NCBI GenBank assembly: GCA_024280735.1
Contig: JAJRPO010000025.1
Location: forward strand, 1 to 64,000
Direction of reading: 5' to 3'
Length of the DNA stretch: 64,000 nt
Origin: Alphaproteobacteria bacterium
GTDB lineage: Bacteria > Pseudomonadota > Alphaproteobacteria > Rhodobacterales > Rhodobacteraceae
Positions 59,350-64,000 of the stretch are shown in pieces; position 1 is the first letter of the stretch, and every line of letters begins with the position of its first letter. A program made the translations under genes and the position numbers. The notes under the pieces are model-generated. The model worked only from the letters and a program-made list of their open reading frames with translations. It was not told the DNA's origin and made no database searches.

Positions 59350-61209
59350 TTGCTGCTCAATGGAACAAATGAAGGAATAACAATGCGCAGTGCTGTCAGT
59401 AAAACAGGTTTCTATGTGACGGTTGCATTTGTTACTGTTTCCTCCCTTACCGCTGTTGTTTTACTAGGGGGAGCAGTTGGGGAAACAATCCAGGCAAATC
59501 AAAAAGTTGCAGCAGAGAAGCTGGCCACAGCGCGTAAAGAAATACAAAATGACAACTTGTCCTTTAAGAAAACTGATTCAGGCGCAAATTCGCCACCAGC
59601 CGCCCCATTCCCTGTGACCACTGGTCTGTCCCCTTCAGAGGGTTTCGGAGACAACTTTCAATATGTCAATCTAACCGTGCAAAATGAAGGGATATTACCA
59701 AACCTACTTCGCGGAAAATTACCTGTTCAAACCACTTCTACAGAGTTTGGCGAGCAGCAAATAAAACGCCCGCCGCGCTTGTGTGACATGCCTGAAGACT
59801 ACTTTGAAAAGCTGGCGGAGGCACAAGAAGATCTCTCCCCCGGTTACACCGATAGAAACGGTTATGTACGCCGTTACAAGGCCCGCCGTGGTTTTTTAAA
59901 TGATCGGGAAATGAAGGCCGCCAACATTGCTTGGGGATACTTTGAAAAATTTACTCAAGAAACTACTGGCCTTGCCAATTCAGTTGGGGCCTACCCTTCC
60001 ACAACACTTTGGGATACGGCCTCCTACATCAGCGGACTTGTCGCAGCGTATGAATTATGCTTGATCGAGAAACCAGTTTTCGACAAACGGATTCTGCAAC
60101 TGCTGACAACTTTTCGCACACTCAAGCTTTTCCGTCGCGAACTGCCCAACAAGGTTTATCACACCAAAACCGGAGAACAGGTAGACTACTCCAACAAGCC
60201 AGGCGAAATTGGGTATTCCGCCTTGGATATTGGTCGCTTTCTGGTTTGGATGCGCATTTGTCGGAACCGTTATCCCTACCTCGCAAATACAATTGATAAT
60301 CTATTGTTAAAATGGGATTTTTCGCGTGTTCTGGACAAGGAAGGCATTTTGTACGGTGCCTCTGTAGACAAGAAAACAAAAGAAACCAAATATGTCCAAG
60401 AAGGTCGTTTGGGTTATGAAGAATACGCCGCGAAAGGGTTTGCCCTTTGGGGATTCAAAACCGCCTTCGCCCATCGCGCAGAACCCTATCTTACCACAAA
60501 TATTTTTGGTGTTCGTGTTCCTTATGACGGCCGCGATCCGCGTGTTTTTCATTCGCAGAACTATGTTGTTACAGAAAGCTACCTTTTGGATGGATTGGAG
60601 CTGAACTGGGACTTGCCGCATGACGACAGCTCTAGTGACCTCGTACACACAGATGGCTGGCGCGCGGAATTTGCCGATCGTATTTATCAGGTGCAACACA
60701 ATCGGTTTGAACGAGAAGGTTACATGACGGCCCGTTCAGAACACAACGTAAAAGGCCCTCCTTATTTCACGTACGATACAATCTTTTCCGATGGCTACCC
60801 ATGGAACACCGTGACCCCGCGCGGCGATTACTCGCCGGACCATGCCGCAGTCGCCACTAAGGCCGCCTTTGGCCTGTGGGCGCTATGGGACAGCTATTAC
60901 ACTGATATTCTTTACGACGCCGTAATCGAACTATTCGATCCGGAGCGTGGTTTCTTTGAGGGGCTGTATGAAACCGGTGGTGGCCACATTAAAATTCAAA
61001 CAGCCAATAACAATGGTATTCTCTTAGCCTCCCTGCTGCATAAAGTTCAGGGCCGTATTCTGACCCCTGGCCGGGGCGGCTCGGAGGTTTGGTACACCCG
61101 TTTTCGAGATCGAGATATTCGCATCAAAAGGCAGCTTCCTGATCCACCTCAAAGGGCAGACTGGTTGCCTGCCTATCGACATCCCGCACAATTGGAGGAA
61201 ACTCAATGA
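59350..61209 (+). CDS. DUF3131 domain-containing membrane/exported protein
   Basis: NIAWGYFEKFTQETTGLANSVGAYPSTTLWDTASYISGL; N-terminal TM; start may be 59383 (MRSAVSKTG). Confidence 0.82.
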   Translation: MLLNGTNEGITMRSAVSKTGFYVTVAFVTVSSLTAVVLLGGAVGETIQANQKVAAEKLATARKEIQNDNLSFKKTDSGANSPPAAPFPVTTGLSPSEGFGDNFQYVNLTVQNEGILPNLLRGKLPVQTTSTEFGEQQIKRPPRLCDMPEDYFEKLAEAQEDLSPGYTDRNGYVRRYKARRGFLNDREMKAANIAWGYFEKFTQETTGLANSVGAYPSTTLWDTASYISGLVAAYELCLIEKPVFDKRILQLLTTFRTLKLFRRELPNKVYHTKTGEQVDYSNKPGEIGYSALDIGRFLVWMRICRNRYPYLANTIDNLLLKWDFSRVLDKEGILYGASVDKKTKETKYVQEGRLGYEEYAAKGFALWGFKTAFAHRAEPYLTTNIFGVRVPYDGRDPRVFHSQNYVVTESYLLDGLELNWDLPHDDSSSDLVHTDGWRAEFADRIYQVQHNRFEREGYMTARSEHNVKGPPYFTYDTIFSDGYPWNTVTPRGDYSPDHAAVATKAAFGLWALWDSYYTDILYDAVIELFDPERGFFEGLYETGGGHIKIQTANNNGILLASLLHKVQGRILTPGRGGSEVWYTRFRDRDIRIKRQLPDPPQRADWLPAYRHPAQLEETQ

Positions 61210-62891
61210 CCCTTACTAGATGTAAAATCGCGGGTGTTCTTACAGCCCTTTTGTTACCAATGACGCAGCCAGTAAAGGCTCAAACCAGCGGCCAGACTGG
61301 GTTTGAGCAATCCACAGCCATTTTGGATACTGCGGTTCTCTTTGCGATCGGCGCACAAGAGGCAGATCAAGCATTACGCGGATCATTTGGTTGGCCTACC
61401 TTTCAGGAAGGTTTTGTTGAAGGCGTGTATTTTCGATTTGATCCTGATGGTTATGCAAGGTTCAGCCCTAGCCCAAGGTTGGATGAAGACGTGTTTGAGG
61501 TGATTTGCGCCCAGGCCAGCACTGCTTGTATAGCTAAAAAAGGCATTCTGGAGATTGGACTAACACCCGCTGGACAGACCCAAATCAGACTAAACGGCAT
61601 CACTCCTGACGACAGTTTCTACGTGTCCGATCGAAAATCAGAACTTCCCTTACCCCCCAGCGTTCTTGAGCCACTGGCCCCCCGTCTGGAAGCGCTACTT
61701 TCCGGCGGTGGAGAATTGATTATCAAACGAGAAGTGGAAGTGGTGCAATCTGTCTCCTTGGCCGGGTTTTCCGCAGTTGCAACCTATCTACGATGGGTCG
61801 CGCAACGCCAATCGCCACGGGTTTTCCCCAGAGGGTGGCCTGTTCCTGCACAGTCCCAAAATCAAACATTCTCCGGTTTGACACAGCCTAATCAATGGGA
61901 ATCACCGAGCGCGGGACCGCAAACCGTAGAGACAACCTGGCATATCCAACAAAAACTTCGAAAGAATGGAAATTTGGCTCTAGATGCACGCGCAAGAGAG
62001 CAGAGCCCATCAAATCAACAGCTTGGCACAGCAAACAATCAAGTTGGGGAGTTACAGCAGCAGATATTTCAACTGCAAAACAACTTACTGCAAATGCAGC
62101 AAGGCGCTGGAAACAACCGGTTTACAAACACCTCATCGTCAGGTCTCTCCACATCCAGGTATCAGGCTGAGGATTTGCAAGAATATGGCCAGGCTTTTGC
62201 TCAACAGGCCCAGGGGCGGAGTTTGCCGGCCTCCCCTGGCGGTTTAGGTGTAGGAGGGGATTCGTTATCCGCGGAACGCCCTAATACTCGGGCAGCTTCC
62301 GCCATAAATCAGTTTACTTTCCCACAAGCTCAGCAACCACGGAAAGAATGGTCCGCCTCGCCGCAAGCGGATCAAACGCACCTGGTCCGGCGCATTGAAT
62401 CACTTGAAACGTCTCTACTGGAACTCCGTCGCGACCTATCGTTACAAGTTTTCGAGTTACGTGAAGAACTTTTCACGCGCACCAGAACTCAAGCTCAAGC
62501 AGTTTTCCCCGCGATAGAACGACCAAAAACCCCCATAGGCCCCATACCTTTAAGAACGACCCAAAGTCGGCAACAACAAACGTCGGCAACAGTTCTTGAG
62601 GAACTAGAAAAAACGTTAATGGCGAGGTTAAACGCCCAGAACCAACTTCCGGAACTCCAGCAACCCGCCGCAACACTTCCAATTGATAATGCGGCGGTGA
62701 ACCGCCAGCTGATCGAAGAGATCATCAACGAGCTTGGGGGCGAAACAGGTTTACGGGGACCAACTACTTCAAGCATCGAGTCAATTCCGGCGGAGCCAGC
62801 GGAAACTTCTAGCGATTTTGTGACCTTGAACGATTATATCAACCAGGTCTTGCGGACAGAAGGGCAGCAGACACCTGCACCTGGCCGATAA
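61206..62891 (+). CDS. Exported Gln-rich protein of unknown function
   Basis: 4-bp overlap with DUF3131 gene; signal peptide MTLTRCKIAGVLTALLLPMTQPVKAQ; Q-rich coiled-coil QLGTANNQVGELQQQIFQLQNNLLQMQQG. Confidence 0.7.
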   Translation: MTLTRCKIAGVLTALLLPMTQPVKAQTSGQTGFEQSTAILDTAVLFAIGAQEADQALRGSFGWPTFQEGFVEGVYFRFDPDGYARFSPSPRLDEDVFEVICAQASTACIAKKGILEIGLTPAGQTQIRLNGITPDDSFYVSDRKSELPLPPSVLEPLAPRLEALLSGGGELIIKREVEVVQSVSLAGFSAVATYLRWVAQRQSPRVFPRGWPVPAQSQNQTFSGLTQPNQWESPSAGPQTVETTWHIQQKLRKNGNLALDARAREQSPSNQQLGTANNQVGELQQQIFQLQNNLLQMQQGAGNNRFTNTSSSGLSTSRYQAEDLQEYGQAFAQQAQGRSLPASPGGLGVGGDSLSAERPNTRAASAINQFTFPQAQQPRKEWSASPQADQTHLVRRIESLETSLLELRRDLSLQVFELREELFTRTRTQAQAVFPAIERPKTPIGPIPLRTTQSRQQQTSATVLEELEKTLMARLNAQNQLPELQQPAATLPIDNAAVNRQLIEEIINELGGETGLRGPTTSSIESIPAEPAETSSDFVTLNDYINQVLRTEGQQTPAPGR

Positions 62892-62975
62892 ACAGCACAA
62901 TTGGGTAAAACGGCGGCTACGCCAATCAGATGTCGAAATGTCGGCAACCGGTTTGAACGAACAGGACGCAGTAAG

Positions 62976-64000
62976 ATGAAAAACACGCAAAACGCGCCGG
63001 CGACCCACCACAGCGCCGCAAACTCTGCAACATTGCAAACATCCGTGGCTGAACGTTATGCTGATGCCCCCCCCTATTGGGTTCGTGTCGTGTCAGGTTT
63101 TTTGGGTTTCTTTTCCAGCCTGTTAGCACTTGGGATTCCCGCAATTGTCCTACTATTGGTAGATCGCTCTATTAGCGCGGGCAATACGGCATCACTTCCC
63201 GCCCTATTGGCGCTTGGATTTGGAACTGTACTTTCCGTGTGTCTGATCGACCTCATGCGGATGAAAGCGCTTGAAAACTACTTCTCAAATGTACGCGGAT
63301 TGGTCTTGGGTCAAGATGCAGTCTTTGCGTCGTTTTGGGCCTTTGCCATCTTGTTCATTCATCCCTTACTTGGCTTGGCAGCAAGCACAAGCGGCCTTGC
63401 CCTTTATTTGCTTTGGCGGTTTCGTGGCGACAAAAAGAAAATGTCAAACGCCGCACGAAACCAGGACATTAATCCCGTAATTATTGAGGTGGTGGGTCTT
63501 GGAGCGGCCTTTCTCCAGAAAGCTGCCACGGGGGAAATTGCGTCGGAAGACCAACCAGATTTCCAGACTGTTGGACAAGCCACACTATTGAATTTCGTGC
63601 AGATGACAGCAGGCTTGATCATGTTATTCGCCGCTATTTGGTTGCATATGGCAGGTAAAATATCACTAGGAACCGGTATAGCAGCCATATTCCTAAATCA
63701 ATACATTGTGTCCGTATTCGTGCGCTGCTTTCAGGTTCAATCTCTCAGGCCACCAGCGCCAGATTTGACATTTTTTTCAATAGTTGAAAATCAGGATAAC
63801 TCCCGCCTAGACTCCCCGTCTCCCGACAATATCGGGCCTGTCATGTTGTCAATTGAAAGCCTTGAGAGCAGGGGTTTTGAGCCGCTTTCAGTGGACATAT
63901 TTCAGGGGCTTTGCCTCGCTCTCATTGGTCCGTCCGGCTCTGGTAAATCAGACGTTTTGCGGGCCATTGCTACGGGTGTGTTTGATGAAGGTAAAATCAC
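62976..64000 (+). CDS. ABC transporter with N-terminal TM domain and C-terminal ATPase (exporter-like), truncated by window end
   Basis: Open frame from ATG 62976 to the edge: MKNTQNAPATHHSAANSATLQTSVAERYADAPPYWVRVVSGFLGFFSSLLALG... ending ...LCLALIGPSGSGKSDVLRAIATGVFDEGKI (Walker A). Not listed in the ORF track because it lacks a stop in the window. Confidence 0.8.
   Translation, partial: MKNTQNAPATHHSAANSATLQTSVAERYADAPPYWVRVVSGFLGFFSSLLALGIPAIVLLLVDRSISAGNTASLPALLALGFGTVLSVCLIDLMRMKALENYFSNVRGLVLGQDAVFASFWAFAILFIHPLLGLAASTSGLALYLLWRFRGDKKKMSNAARNQDINPVIIEVVGLGAAFLQKAATGEIASEDQPDFQTVGQATLLNFVQMTAGLIMLFAAIWLHMAGKISLGTGIAAIFLNQYIVSVFVRCFQVQSLRPPAPDLTFFSIVENQDNSRLDSPSPDNIGPVMLSIESLESRGFEPLSVDIFQGLCLALIGPSGSGKSDVLRAIATGVFDEGKI

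Overview
The window reads as a chromosomal segment of an alphaproteobacterium, probably Rhodobacterales-like (inferred from gene order such as petR/petP-like, dxs-ispA-xseB and yejABEF; not tested). Nearly all of it is intact coding sequence. Main blocks: (1) the 3' end of an IS1595-like transposase at the left edge; (2) a redox/detox cluster of two glutathionyl-hydroquinone-reductase-like GSTs flanking a double-CDGSH/glutamate-synthase-like fusion and a hemerythrin protein; (3) a minus-strand SRP RNA (ffs); (4) nudC, pheA, a membrane cytochrome c and yejABEF; (5) a roughly 13-kb all-minus-strand block (13753-26544) of mostly uncharacterised genes: DUF302, DUF2892, a degenerate M41-like protein, a membrane dynamin-like GTPase, a ParA-like ATPase, three secreted low-complexity N/G/P/W/Y-rich proteins, an RND permease with a histone-H1-like tail, its adaptor, and a Met-rich coiled-coil membrane protein; (6) LPS genes (lpxK, a motif-divergent WaaA homologue, kdsD); (7) two loci (30.1-36.7 kb and 55.3-64.0 kb) that share DUF3131 paralogues and between them encode an Hpt / receiver-PP2C / STAS / RsbW-like partner-switching set next to a cellulose-synthase-like GT2, a CsgG/DUF4384 lipoprotein, a caspase-like protease, an OmpA protein, an acyltransferase and an ABC exporter; (8) housekeeping genes in between. 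The best candidates for undescribed systems are blocks 5 and 7. All calls come from reading the sequence and recalling family motifs; no database search was run.
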